Positions 45,521-57,010 of a stretch of DNA of 64,000 bases are shown one piece after another; the first letter of the stretch is position 1, and every line of letters starts with the position of its first letter. The DNA is taken from assembly GCA_030770425.1 (NCBI GenBank), contig JASJFT010000110.1:1-64000 (forward strand), read 5' to 3'. This DNA is from Darksidea phi. Its lineage: Eukaryota > Ascomycota > Dothideomycetes > Pleosporales > Lentitheciaceae. Position numbers and translations under genes: made by a program. A model generated the notes under the pieces. That model was not told where the DNA came from, did not search any database, and was given only the letters and a program-made list of their open reading frames with translations.

Positions 45521-46300
45521 AGCAAAATCTTTATCGAGACCAGGGACAGACTCGAAGCCGAGATCGAGGCCTTGCTCAGCGGCCAACTCCAGAAGGAAAA
45601 GAAGGTCATCAGCGTCGACTTCCCCTTTCTTCAATCTCCGGTCCAAATCCCGGAATGCAGCAAGTTTAGCCTCCAATAGACATTCTAACGGTGCAATGCT
45701 GGCGATGGTGATATGCCGTGAATATTCATCCGCCGGAAACCTAGACAACTCTATCCGGCTCGGTGTCACTATGTCTATGTTGTGATGTCTGCTACCCGCT
45801 CTGAAGTACAACGAACTTGCCATCGTTTCGCCGAAAGATTCATGTTGCAGCAAAAGCTGCTTTGCTATCGCAGCATCTTCGTCTCGGACCAATATATCGA
45901 TATCTGCGGTTTTCCGAGAATAATTGCCCATCGCCCAAATTGCTACTGCTCCAACAACTCGGTACGGTACCCTCGCAACTGGGGTGTGCAATGCGTTGTG
46001 AAGAAATTTTAGCCCCCTCTCCAACAACTCCGCCGGCATATACTCTTGATTTATGATGACAATTTTTTTGCCGCCATCTTTCGAGTTGGGCGCTCGGTCC
46101 TGATCTTCGCTGCTGAAGCAGTTCCCGCCGCCCCGTATCGTCACACCTGAGGCATCCATATTTGCGGAATTGGAGAATATGACGTGCTTTGGAGAATCAG
46201 AGTCGTTTTGGAACGTGCAGGATGGAGAAACCTTTCTTTCTGACGCGAGCGGGATCAAAGTAGCGTCCTTGGACTTGAGGAAAGACCGCTTAGTACGCAA
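45452..46300 (-). CDS. Nucleotidyltransferase-fold protein
   Basis: Single-exon ORF of 282 aa. The core YRVVGAVAIWAMGNYSRKTA followed by DIDILVRDED has the helix-then-DxD arrangement of the pol-beta-like nucleotidyltransferase superfamily (the usual Gly-Ser is replaced by Gly-Ala-Val). Next come a segment with HHNIDIVTPSRIEL (third acidic residue), PLECLLEAKLAAFRDLDRR, and KGEVDADDLLFLLEL, as in AbiEii/DUF-type nucleotidyltransferases. Target unknown. The N-terminal 47 residues are low in conserved character, so the true start may be 46159 (MDASGVTIRGG). The 3' end overlaps the phosphoesterase gene on the opposite strand. Confidence 0.75.
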   Translation of the reverse strand: MRTKRSFLKSKDATLIPLASERKVSPSCTFQNDSDSPKHVIFSNSANMDASGVTIRGGGNCFSSEDQDRAPNSKDGGKKIVIINQEYMPAELLERGLKFLHNALHTPVARVPYRVVGAVAIWAMGNYSRKTADIDILVRDEDAAIAKQLLLQHESFGETMASSLYFRAGSRHHNIDIVTPSRIELSRFPADEYSRHITIASIAPLECLLEAKLAAFRDLDRRLKKGEVDADDLLFLLELAAEQGLDLGFESVPGLDKDFASSFRRVRPASSDKLDVVGCSFE

Positions 46301-47396
46301 GAAGGGGCGGTTACGCAGCTTGCAGGCGCTACCTAGTTATTCATCATCCTCTCGTCTTAACACCCTTCGAAACAACCCTCACAGCTTTCCACTTATTGCT
46401 CGCTGCCCCTGGATTGACATCCTCTAGTCTATTAAGTACATCGTCTTCCTCATTTCTCGCAAGAAGCTCGACTGCCTTCTTCTTACCACTCCCCTACCCT
46501 CGACACCCCCTGTGTATCTCCTTCCTCAGCGCACCATCCTCATCATGCCTTCAAACCTTCCCTCCCTCTACCGCTGCACATATCTCATCGGCCATAATCA
46601 CCATTTAACTTCGGATATGGCGGGAGTACTCGTTAGAATCTAATATAGCGAAGAGAAATTTGTAAGATGAGCCAACATGAGGCATTCGGATCGAAAGTGG
46701 AAAGGAAACTGGACGTAAGCTTTCGCTGATATGTAAGGTTATGAGTGGGTAGTATTCCCGTACGGTATATGACCTGTACAAGACTTCTCTAAGAAGCGGA
46801 TTCTCGTATAGATAAATTTAAGTAGTAATTAACATAGAAGCTAATAATTGGCGAGGTTGACGACGCGATAGCTGCTACTCATTCGATAAAAAGATAGTTC
46901 ATCCTGAATACCCCCCCCCTTTTTTTTTCTGGGCAAAAGCTGCATTGCGCAACTATACTATTATAGGGTGGATATACTCTAATCATAACCTATAATATCT
47001 AAAGACTGGTACTATAATAAGTTTAGTAGCTAGCTAAAGTTATCCACGGAATATAATGCTCTTAGGCTATATATATACTCTCTCGCTATAGAAGTATTTG
47101 ACACCATCGCTAAGCTTATGAGTTACCTTAGGATCCAAAGCCTTATACCGTACTGTGAAGGTTGGACTTAGTAGCGGAAGTAGTGCGATCTCCAAGTCGA
47201 CCGAGTTTCTGACTAGACTTGGAGGCGTGATGCTATTTGAATAAAATACATGGTACTGCCACGACGTATGTACATCTGGGGGAGTCGTATCGAGAGCTCT
47301 TGGCTTAGACATTGTACCTTCTTGCGTTCCTGTGATGATTATTCTTGGGTCTATACTCTGGCTTCTTAAGTGCATAAGTATGCAACATAGTTATAT
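46301..47396. other. AT-rich intergenic with homopolymer tract
   Basis: About 1.1 kb. A C9T10-like run at 46911-46929, followed by TA-rich DNA (TATAATAAG, TAGCTAGCTAAAG words) to 47090. A 102-codon minus-strand ORF at 47067-47375 is marginal. No convincing gene. Confidence 0.5.
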
Positions 47397-48344
47397 TCAA
47401 AGCCTCGACCCCCCGGACTCACTACCAATCCCATTCAAGAAGCCCACCACCCTCGTAACTAAATCCTGTACCACCTCTTCCGAATCGTCATTAAGGTTAT
47501 GGTGAGCGCCCTCAACTACACCACCATGTATATCATCCACCACGCCCCCACCCCTTTTCACAATATCTGACCACTTCTTCAAAAGCTCCTCCTTAACCAC
47601 ATGAGCGGGCACATACGGATCCTCCGAGCCCCAAAGGAACATAAGCGGTGACTGCTTAGGCACCTTACCGAATGTATTCGTAAGGAAAGATTCTGAGAGA
47701 TCGGAGGAGAAATAGTCATCGTCTCCACCACGCGCAAGCAGACTGTACGTGCGATACGCCGTAACAGGTACGCCGAACATTTCGGCCACTGGGTTTCCTT
47801 TTCGGGGAAGGACTTCTTTCTCTTTACCCTCTTCGATCAATTTCTTCGCACTTGCAACGATGTCGCTTAGTCCCTTCCGCAATACCTCGTTCGTAGCAGC
47901 CATATCGTCCCACGCCTCTCTATCTGAGACACCTCCTTGAAGGACCGCGCCATCGATGCCATCACGTCCCTCATTCCCCTCACCCACAAGATACTCCATT
48001 ACATCCTGGCATCCCGTCGAATGGCCCATAAGCACTATTTTGGCTCCTGGCCGTAGCTGTTTAAAGTACTTGACGCAATCACCTAATTCGCGTGCATCGC
48101 GCTTCAGCGAACCGATGGCCCATCCTTTGTACGACGAGGAGAGCAGGACCTCGGCAAGCACCCAATTTGAGGGTAAAGAGGCGACAATTGCTTGCGGGTA
48201 GTGCACAGTCAGCAGACCATCGCCGAGACCGCCGATCCAGAGGAGCGTGTTTGGCTGAGTATCGGACGAGAGGGGCTTGGGGGAATTATGCTCGAAGGCG
48301 AAGAGGCGGGAAGTATAGGTATGCAAAGTTCCGGGATGTGCCAT
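47397..48344 (-). CDS. DUF1749 alpha/beta-hydrolase (SidJ-like)
   Basis: Single-exon ORF of 315 aa. Alpha/beta-hydrolase with WIGGLGDGLLTVHYPQAI (oxyanion side), nucleophile elbow GHSTGCQDVMEYLVG, Asp in FLWGSEDPYVPAHV and His in VEGAHHNL. This is the DUF1749 family, which includes the fusarinine-C esterase SidJ that releases iron from siderophores in Aspergillus. No siderophore synthesis gene is nearby, so the substrate is not settled. No signal peptide; cytosolic is likely. Confidence 0.88.
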   Translation of the reverse strand: MAHPGTLHTYTSRLFAFEHNSPKPLSSDTQPNTLLWIGGLGDGLLTVHYPQAIVASLPSNWVLAEVLLSSSYKGWAIGSLKRDARELGDCVKYFKQLRPGAKIVLMGHSTGCQDVMEYLVGEGNEGRDGIDGAVLQGGVSDREAWDDMAATNEVLRKGLSDIVASAKKLIEEGKEKEVLPRKGNPVAEMFGVPVTAYRTYSLLARGGDDDYFSSDLSESFLTNTFGKVPKQSPLMFLWGSEDPYVPAHVVKEELLKKWSDIVKRGGGVVDDIHGGVVEGAHHNLNDDSEEVVQDLVTRVVGFLNGIGSESGGSRL

Positions 48345-48880
48345 TGTTGGTTATTTGAGCTGGCCCTAAGATAGATAAACAGAGACGGAAGAGTGACCGA
48401 GGTGTTCGGCATATGAGGAGCCCACAAGCTCGCGGACTGACGAAAGTGTAAGGTTTTGCGAGGATGGAAGCTGTAGTTGGTGTTGAAGAAAGAAGGTGGG
48501 ATGCTCGTAAGCGTAGGTCCGAAGCTCGGAACCTTAGCGTCATCATCTCAAAACCCACCGAAATGCATTTCTGCTCCAAGAACGGAACAACCTTGCAAGC
48601 ATGAATCATACCTGCAATACCGAGCGTAGAACAAGAGAATACGAACACAAGTCCAATATATCAGTCTCAACATGCACCACAAGCTCCTGGCAAGCACTTC
48701 ACATGACGCGATATTCTTACTACGATCAGCAGCTCTATCAATGTCACCCATCCCAAAGACCCGTTCCGTCACGTAAAAGCGATATGCCCCCACTATCATG
48801 TGAAGAACCCAGGAGGGTGAAAACGCCGCGCAATGCAAAAAGACGATAAAATACAGGATCTAAGCCCACGGCAGCGGATT
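48345..48880. other. Intergenic, no gene seen
   Basis: About 540 bp between the DUF1749 start and the EDC3 3' end. Short ORFs only. Confidence 0.5.
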
Positions 48881-51371
48881 CTACCCTCTGAGCCCATCGC
48901 CTTCCGTCTCTTCAGAGAAGTTTGCCTGCACGACAAAGTGCTCCCCGAACTTGACCCCTTTCCCGCCACCGATACCAGCAACTTTCCACGGCTTGTTGAT
49001 GCAAATGTCGACGACCCAAATAAGCCATTTAGGATCGCGCCCGGCGCCATTTTGCAATGCTTTGAGCAAACCGCTTCGGGGCGCACCCAGGCAAACAATA
49101 TACTTCGCTCTTACTTCAAGAGGTTCGCCTTCCAAGATGGCGACTTCACCAGTTGAACCGCCAACACCGGAAGGTGTTTCTACAGCAAGCACAGCAGCCC
49201 GCGACTTATTCGCCCAACCTACAATGGAAAGTACTGTCCGCCGATCTTCGTCCCCGAGTGCATCGAACTCCTTGTGTCTACCGAGCAGTGCATCGATGAT
49301 GAGCTCTGGTGGTGCTTGTAGCCGCTTGAGCGCATCCTCGATTTCCGGCCATGCTCTCACAGAGCCGCCAAACTTCTTGAAGAGGTCGACCTGCCGCCTG
49401 ACATCCCGGTCCCAGTCGGCATTACGTTCGAAGCCAAGTAGTGCGACCATGACTTTCGGGCCTCTTGCGTTCAGCTGTCTTGCAGCAGCCACTGCCCGAG
49501 CACCTCCTCGGTGATTGCCCGCCAAGACAACTATGACCGGTCGTGCATTCGGATTGTCGCGAGCCAGTCGGCGACCACCTGGGTTGACTGCTGACAGCGC
49601 AACCTCAGCAATGCCACGGCCTGCATTCTCCGCCATAAGGTCTTCCGACAGACCAAATTCAACTTCGGCAATCTCCTCTACCGCAAGCATACCACCCGGA
49701 GTAATCGTATGACATTTCCGATTGTTGGAAATGAGGCGTAAACAGCTAGCCGGAGTGGCTTCGAGAAGTGGAGAATCCGGGGGCGTAGTGGTTCGACCCG
49801 GCTTCGGGCTGCCGGTCGCATGCGAGGAAGATGCATATGGTCGGTTGACATACGAGCGGTTGCCGCGAGCCATAAGGATTGGTGCACCAGTGAGGCTTTG
49901 GTTATCGATATCTCCCTGAACACCGCTTCCTTGCCTTGTGGGAATTCGTTTGATTGAGGCTCGCGACATGGCCCTCCGAGAGTTGCGTCCACTATCGAGA
50001 TCTGACAGATCTTCCTCACTACTAGTGTTAGATGTGCTCTTTAGGCGTCGGCCATCTAAGACGTTCTCCGTTGGATGTAAATTCTTCCCGCCGTGCGTTC
50101 CGGGCCTTGCTAATCGGTTGAAGCTGACCAATCGATCTTCGTCGGCGGTTGTATCCTCATTCCTAATTTGATCGAATACAGTGCGCTTGTCGAATTTGGA
50201 GAGGTTTTCGGCAAAGTCGAACTCAGGTAACTCTTGAATGTCAGTTGCGTCTTCTGTTGCCCAGCCGTTCTTAGCTTCAAGAGCTCGTTGTTTTCGAGTC
50301 TTGCGATTCGAGGCGTGCGCCGCTTCGATACCTACCTTGCCCGCGATGACGCCTGGCGTTCTCGTCTGTAGCTGCGCGACATCCTGAAGAATCGGTGTTT
50401 GTCTCCAGCCGTTACCCTTTCTACTCAAAGTTAACATCAGCACTTTACCCCCAGCGAACAATTGCTCGGCTGTTATCAATAGTATCGGAAAAAAAAAAAA
50501 AGAGACATACGTTTTGCGGGCTGCATCCGGAGACGAATGGAGGCCTTCACCATTGCGCCTCTCTATGGCAGCAACTTCCTTCTTTCGCGCCTTGCCTCCA
50601 CGCCGAGTTCGCTTATTGCTATCCTCATTCTTAACGGCGGCCTGCACACTCGGCTCATCCATAGGCTTCCCGGTGCGAGTCTTGGTGATGCTCGCCCTAC
50701 GCACAGCGACCTGAATCGTCTTATTGTCATCGCTTTCCAGTTCCTCTGCATCTGCGATATCCAGTGATGAAAACGGTCCTTCGAGCGTTGCTGCGCTGGG
50801 CTTCCGTACGTTACGCTCTTTGGTGCGTGCAACGAAAGGCGAAGTATTCTTCGGCAATGGCGTGACGGTAGCGACAGTTATAGGCTTTATCGGCGTGGCG
50901 GGCGCTTCTTGGGGCGGACTAGCGAGCGACTGGTTTGGGGTAGGAGCAACGGACGTCCTCTTGCCAACGCTCAAGATGGCGGGGTCAACGAAAGGCTCAT
51001 GAACTTGTCGAACGCTCGGAGGAGCTGGCGGGAGATTACTGGCGGAATACTGGTTATACGAAGGATGCGCAGGGAGCGGCGGAGGGTGGTGCTGCGGCGT
51101 TGGAGTAGGCGCCGGGTTGTTCACTTTAATGTCAGCAATCGCGTGCCCCTCCACACTGTAGCTATTTAGATGATGACCGGTCGCAGGAAAATGCACTAGA
51201 CAGCAAGTTAGCATATGAGTGTCCTGAAGTTTTTCGCCCACACCTACCATTCTGTAACGTGAGTGTCGATGTCTGCGGATTGACGTTTGCGACAAGACCT
51301 TCAACGACTGTATTAGGTGGATGGTGCAGCGTTAACGTAACTGGAATTCCGATAAGACTTGAAGACGCCAT
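48881..51371 (-). CDS. EDC3: Enhancer of mRNA decapping 3
   Basis: P-body scaffold that activates the Dcp1-Dcp2 decapping enzyme. Exons 51371-51248, 51195-50511 and 50420-48881 give 782 aa. The N-terminal LSm-like domain starts MASSSLIGIPVTLTLHHPP and continues across the first intron (VHFPATGHHLNSYSVEGHAI). Disordered middle, then the FDF motif (FDFAENLSKFDKRTVFDQIR) that binds Dhh1/DDX6, and the YjeF_N domain (MLAVEEIAEVEFGLSEDLMA, VIVVLAGNHRGGARAVAAAR, IIDALLGRH, AVETPSGVGGSTGE, VCLGAPRSGLL). The second intron (90 nt) contains a T13 tract on the coding strand and stays open if unspliced, so a 30-codon insertion reading is excluded only by its odd composition. Confidence 0.93.
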
Positions 51372-51774
51372 GGTTGCTGAGTGAATGCCTACGACTCTCC
51401 GCACGGCATGCTTGGCTGGGTTCGGAGTGGTGCGGCGACGGGTTGAGAGACTCGAGTCGCAGAAGATGCGCAGTTACAACTCGCGTGTGCATGCGCGCCA
51501 AGACTTACGTCACGTGTGCTGATCGAGACGCGTCAACTGGTTGGCCCAAAGCGCATGGAGAAAACCAGAGAAGGCGAGTGAACGCTTCACCCGAGCGCAG
51601 CCGTGGGAATAACATGTCATTGGAAAATGCAGAAATTCTACAGTAGACAAGATTCCAGGAGCCGCCCAACACAATGCAACACAAAAACTCGTCAAAAGTC
51701 ATAGAAGCCTAGAGCCGCGACCAGTATCCTTTTCCCAGGGTATCCATACGCTCCATGCCTTGCCATGCATTACA
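51372..51774. other. Intergenic, EDC3 promoter
   Basis: About 400 bp, between the EDC3 start and the 3' end of the transglutaminase-like gene. No gene seen. Confidence 0.5.
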
Positions 51775-53906
51775 TTAAACCAATTCCCACATGCAAACAT
51801 AGCCCCACTTCTGAGCAACTCTGCCCTGCTTCGCCTTCCACTGTGCCATTGTGAGGCCCCTAGCATCACGACCATCAAAGTCGGTGATGGCACAGACGTT
51901 TATCTTCTGGCCGGGCGCTCCAAGATCGAGGCGGTTTACATCTAGCCACCAGACCTTTCCATCCGTATTGAAGGGTATTTGATGCGAATTCCTTCCGTCC
52001 CTACCACCTACCGATAGTGTGAGGAGATATGGCTTCCCCTTTCCATGTCTTTCGTTGTCCCAATGACGACATGCCGTGGCGAACTGGAACCTAATGACAG
52101 GTTCGTGTGGATCGTGAACCTTGACATGCTTCATAGGAGGTTGGAAAGTGCGAAGGCCGATGCCATGTTCGCCCATAGGCTCACCGTAGATCTGCAGTCG
52201 CTCGCCCATATCGTCCATCATATACTCCTCCCAAGTCATAGCACGGCCGTCTGAACGGAAAAAGTATGCCTTATCCTCTGGAAAGTGCGTGCAGCCGAAC
52301 TCATCGTTACTCCTCGTGAACTCGGATGCCGTGAAATGCCTGTTATAGACGTTTCCGGGACTACCCAAGCTCCCCGCCCCCCAGCAGGCGTCGACAAGCT
52401 TCCATTCCCCATGGTCGATTCGGACCGCATTCCAAGCGTGGCCGCAACTAAATGGAGGCAGAGGATCACCAGGCTTCAAAGCGGAATGTCCAAATCCCTT
52501 TCCATGTCCTCCAACCACGACACACTCCAAACCCGCCTTCAAGGCCAGAGCTGCAAAAAGACTTGCATAACCTTCGCACACGGCCAGCCCCGATGTAATG
52601 GTCCGATCAGGGGTTGATTGCGTAACGGTTCCATTGAAGAATGAGTGAACATCGTAATCAACGTTATGGTGGAGCCAAACAAAGATGGCACGTGCTTTAT
52701 CGGTGGCTGAAGGGAATGGTGCAGTCAGCTGCGTGGCCAGCCATCCGACGTCCGAAGATGGAAGACTCGTACGAGGAAATTGCGCAGCATGATTGTCGGG
52801 TCCCGAAAAATCACGACATATGAGACATACACCCTGAGCTCCTGGTTTCGGCTTGGAAGCCATAATAGCGTCCAAATTTGGTCGTGACCCCAATGGAATA
52901 GGCGGAGGTGCACCGGCATCTGTTGCGGATGCGGGGGACGGTCTGGTGGTGGGGATAGGTGGAGGAGTTTCAGTCGAGTTGTTCATTGCCAACGAGAGTG
53001 CGGAAGGAGGTGGTGGTAATGCGCGTCTTGTTGGTGGTTCATTCTCTTTCGTCTTTGTTTGTGGTCTCGCAGGAAGCGCCGGGCGAGAGGGTAATTGTGG
53101 CGGTGGTGCTCTACTAGCGGTTGTCCCAGTTGATGTTGACCTCATAGCTTTCAATATTGCTTTACTTTGCTTCGGGTCTTCGGGGGCCTTCTTCGCGGGC
53201 AGAGGAGGTAATTTGGTAGGATCATAAGCCGGCGCTCGTACCTCATAGCGCTGCCCGCCATGTGATGTGCCGTTACTTATACCTGTCACCGCAGAGCCGA
53301 GAGACAGGGACGAGATTCCGGATGAAATTGTTGAGATGGATTCCATTGATGCCTTATTCGTAAGCCCCCGATCGGAAGATAGGGAAGGTGTGCGCGGTGG
53401 AAGACTAGGCGGCTTCGAATTGTTTCGGGGAGGGGGTCGCGGAGGAAGAGCTGGTGATCTGCTTGGGGGTTCGGGCTTGACAGGCGCAGGCTGATTGCCC
53501 ACATGCCTCGCTGAAGTCGGCGCATTAGTCAATATGGGCGGATTGTTGACCGTCTGTACGCGCTGAGGAATGGGCGGTCTCTGTCCTGGGGGAGGAGGAG
53601 GTGGTGGTGGAGCCTTCTTCGCGGTGGTCGCTTGGTCGTAGCGATAGTTCGGACGGCTGGTGGGAGCCGGGACATGGACTTGCTCGATGCTAAAGTTGGG
53701 GGTGCAAAGTTAGTAAAGCTCATCTACAAGGTGTCAGCGCCTGTTGTTGTTGTTGTTGTTGCAAGCTAGGAGCCGTGCTTCTTGCGAATTGCGGCACCGG
53801 AGCTGCTCAACAGACACGTCTGATACAGGAAGCGTAGCTTGTATCGCGCCACTACGTACTTGAGCGCGGCGATGCGCGACTTGATCGAGCCGGATTGTTC
53901 TGCCAT
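51775..53906 (-). CDS. Proline-rich protein with transglutaminase-like domain (Cyk3-type)
   Basis: Exons 53906-53860 and 53689-51775 (170-nt intron) give 653 aa. The splice restores KSRIAALNIEQVHVPAPTSR. Residues 20-250 are Pro-rich with many PPxLPxRP words (SH3-ligand type). The transglutaminase-like core carries the Cys-His-Asp set in GLAVCEGYASLFAALALKAG, CGHAWNAVRIDHGEWKLVDA and CWGAG, then a beta-rich C-terminal half (VWWLDVNRLDLG, INVCAITDFDGRDARGLTMA). This is the domain of yeast Cyk3, which works at the cytokinetic ring, but this protein lacks a visible SH3 domain, so it may be a relative and not the orthologue. Confidence 0.85.
53742..53761. repeat. (TGT)n microsatellite in an intron
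   Basis: Short TGT run (CAA on the coding strand) inside the 170-nt intron of the transglutaminase-like gene, which may explain that intron's length. Confidence 0.9.
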
Positions 53907-54986
53907 GTTGAACAGTAGACGCGCGTAGCAGTCGCAAGCCTACGGAGAGGGATGTGTGTCGAGAGTCGACGGGAAGAGCAGGAGGAAAGCGGCCCCAGGA
54001 GATCGGGACACAGCCTTACATCCTCCGGTGAAGTGCCGCAGAGTTGCAGTAGGGGCGGGCCTGACGTGGGAATGTAATACGGGCTGAGGATTTCGACCCT
54101 GCGGCTTGTGAATTCGATGGGACACTGCCACACTGACTCGGTGTCGATTGGCTAGTTTCTAAGCTCCAGGGCCGTCTCCTGAGCCCCACCAGAACGCCCG
54201 GAGATCCCTGCTCCATCGCACACAAGCGTGGGAACAGTCCGGCAGTTCCTAAGAATAGTCGGCGTGGTTCGCTCGCGCGGAGCCAGTACCCCAAGAGCAT
54301 TGAATTGATTGCCTCGTTGCACATCAGATGTTGTGTGCTCTCTCGGATGATACCCCGCAGATCGCCTAGCAGCCAGCCAGCCCGCAGCCAGCCCGCAGCA
54401 TCACATGTGACGAGCTGTTGCACATCAACGTCATTTCATCAGGATGGTCATTCAATATCGTAAACTAAAATCGCTACTGGCAAAAACAGTTCGTGAAAGA
54501 GGGCCGGGGAAAAGCAATTAAAGAGCAGCTGCCCACCAACCAACCATGTCCCACCATCTAACCTCCTTGCAACCCAGAGTACCAACCATAATATCGATGC
54601 AATTTGCGACCAGCGAACAGCCTTCTCCAAAAACACCGCCTACAATCGCCATTGCACAGTGTCGCCCAAGTCCAGAAACGCCAAACGATACTTTTGAGGT
54701 AAAGAAATAAAGGAGCGAACGGGAGGTGGCTTCCCTGTGATATCCAAGATTGCTATACTCTGTACTCAAACGAGATCAACGAGATAGAAGCATTACAAAA
54801 AACTCTGAGATGTAAGATAGAAAATGACATCAACATTATCAGTGTACTAGCCCGAAGAGGCTCGACTTAACGCGAAACGTCCAGGTGAGAGCACAACTTG
54901 GGTAAGAACGATAGTCGACAAGATGGCGCGCCATGTGAGCAGCGAATGTACTTTGACATTGCGGAAGCGAGATGGAGCGAGGTCGG
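53907..54986. other. Intergenic, no gene seen
   Basis: About 1.1 kb between the transglutaminase-like start and the Zn2Cys6 3' end. It has a small AGCCAGCCAGCCCGC-type repeat near 54370-54390. ORFs here are not protein-like. Confidence 0.5.
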
Positions 54987-57010
54987 CTATCTCTTTCGTT
55001 TCTTGCTCTTGTCGGCCGCCGTGTTGTTGAGCGCAAACTCGTTGTTGATGCCAGAAGGATATCCATGATCGTGTAGGGGAGGAGGATCCATTGGCAGTTT
55101 CTTGACTGAAACGCCCATGTGGCGCCCATAACGCCCCTTCCTGCCGTTGCCCTCGTCTTCGCTCACGCAGCCCTCGATGCCGATGCCAGCATCTTTGCAA
55201 CGTCCACAAGGACGCTGGCGGTCACAGCCCTTCTTGCTCTTGCGGCATCGCTGACAACGTGGTTTGCTTGACAAGTCTTCCTCGTCGATACCAAGAGGGT
55301 GTTGCGCACTGATCGAAGCACTCGAAGCCTTTCGCGACTGCGATGGTAGGGAGGTGGGAGACATGGGTGGCTTCGAAGTTTTGCCTTTGGTCTTTGAAAG
55401 CGCACGAGGCTTACCGGGCTTGCTGGTCTTACTAGAGACCGAGGAGCGGGCCTTCACTGTGCCGTACAGCGCCCGGTAGTCTTGATGCTCGTCGGGAACA
55501 ATCTCGTCACTCTCGCCTTTGAAGGAGTCGTCTCTATCTTCGTACCCCTCGCTACTGCTGTCAACGCTTTCATACCGGCGAATAAGCTCTCCAGCGTCTC
55601 CACTGGCACGGCCTGCTTCATACTGAAGCGGCGGAAGCTCCTGCTCCTCATCGCTTCCGTCATCGCTCTCATCACTAGACGATGCCAATTCAGCCTTGCC
55701 GCTCAGTGCATCATCAAGAGTCGAGGTAGACGTGCGCCCATGAGTCGAGAAATTGGACGCATCGCCCAAGCGCATTAGTTGGCGAGCAACGTCCTCATCT
55801 GAAATGACGCTAGCGCTACCAAGTGTGGGGTCCGGTGTTGGCAGGATCCCTACACCGTTGGCAGACTGGCGATGCGGACCGTATTGGGTTGAGCCACGTG
55901 TGCGAGACCGATGTCCCTGCGCTGGAGCACTCGATGTCGAATAGGGAGTGACTAGTCCATGAAGATAAGAGCTATCTTGCCCATAGCTTTGTGGCGATGG
56001 CAGAGGTTGCAAGTACGCAAACGTCTGCTGGTTGTTGCTGAACGAGTACGGCGAAGCACCGTTGTTGCTGCTGATGCGTCTCTGGGGCGAGACTGAGGAC
56101 AACGAAGCAGTCATAGGGACTTGCGGAGGTACGAAAAGCGGAAGCTCCTGTGAAAGCGTAGATGGTTAGAAAGACTGCGCGACTGCTCCGGGCGGGCAAT
56201 ACTCACGGAGCTATCGAACTTAGCCCGCTTGCGACGGCCACCCTCGACGATATTGTGCACGCTAATGTCAGCACTGGCGACCTGCTCCTTTCTTGAACGG
56301 CGCGAGCTGGTGACCGAGGCATTCCCGCCCTCGCTGTCGCTGCCGTTGGCTTCCCCCATCCCTTCAGCAAAGCTACCATGGGAGCTGGGCCCACGGCTCT
56401 TCATAGCAGGTCGAGAGCGCTTTATATTGTTGCTCGCTGAAGCACTCCGTCGGCCACGGCTTGGTTGAGGCGACTCGCTCTGTCGTGGAACGGCGCGAGA
56501 TACTGTAGGCGGCAGCATTTGGAAAGCTTCATCCAGTCGCGGCCGTCGAGGAGATGCGGATTGACGAGGCCCGGTTGGAAACTCGTCGATGTCTGGATCC
56601 TCTGCAGTGACGCGCACATAGACCACCATGTTATGTGTGAAGTTCTCATACCTTGCGATGAGAGTAATGCCATGTCGGTCTTCGAACACGACGCCCCTGC
56701 GCTCGTATAGACCGTAAAAATTCTTTACCGTTGTGATAATCGAATCCGTTGTATCGTGGGGGAAAATGTTCACTCGCATTGGCAACCGAGCCCTGTGCTG
56801 TGGGGACTGGGGCAGGAGGAGCTCGAAACTGACATGCTTGGGGTGCAGCGATTTAGTAGGCGAAAGGGGTTCATGCGCTGACACTGTTTCTGTGCTCGGG
56901 TATATGTCGAGCATCGTGCTGTCGCTTCCCTGGAGGTGCGTGGCGTGTTCTTGGGCCAGTTGCCGGTACATGCCCTGCTGGACCGTTGCGAGGCCGTCGT
57001 TGGAGCCCAT
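54987..57010 (-). CDS. Zn2Cys6 protein with N-terminal PB1/ubiquitin-like region
   Basis: Exons 57010-56207 and 56147-54987 (59-nt intron) give 654 aa. Residues about 55-130 form a compact domain (KHVSFELLLPQSPQHRARLP, MRVNIFPHDTTDSIITTVKN, FYGLYERRGVVFEDRHGITL, IARYENFTHNMVVYVRV) that looks like a PB1/ubiquitin-like fold. The middle is disordered and rich in Ser/acidic residues. The Zn2Cys6 cluster is near the C-terminus, about 564-590: CQRCRKSKKGCDRQRPCGRC then KDAGIGIEGC, with the six Cys. No fungal transcription-factor domain of the long middle-homology type is present. A basic tail (KSKKRKR) follows. Zn cluster at the C-terminal end is unusual for this class. Target genes unknown. Confidence 0.85.

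Noticed and set aside
47067..47375. 102-codon minus-strand ORF
   Set aside because: Marginal composition in AT-rich DNA, no recognisable motif; kept only as a note in the intergenic entry.
50421..50510. Reading through the second EDC3 intron as coding
   Set aside because: The frame is open, but the segment has GTATGT and TAG splice ends, a T13 tract and a product (Phe-rich) unlike the surrounding disordered region.
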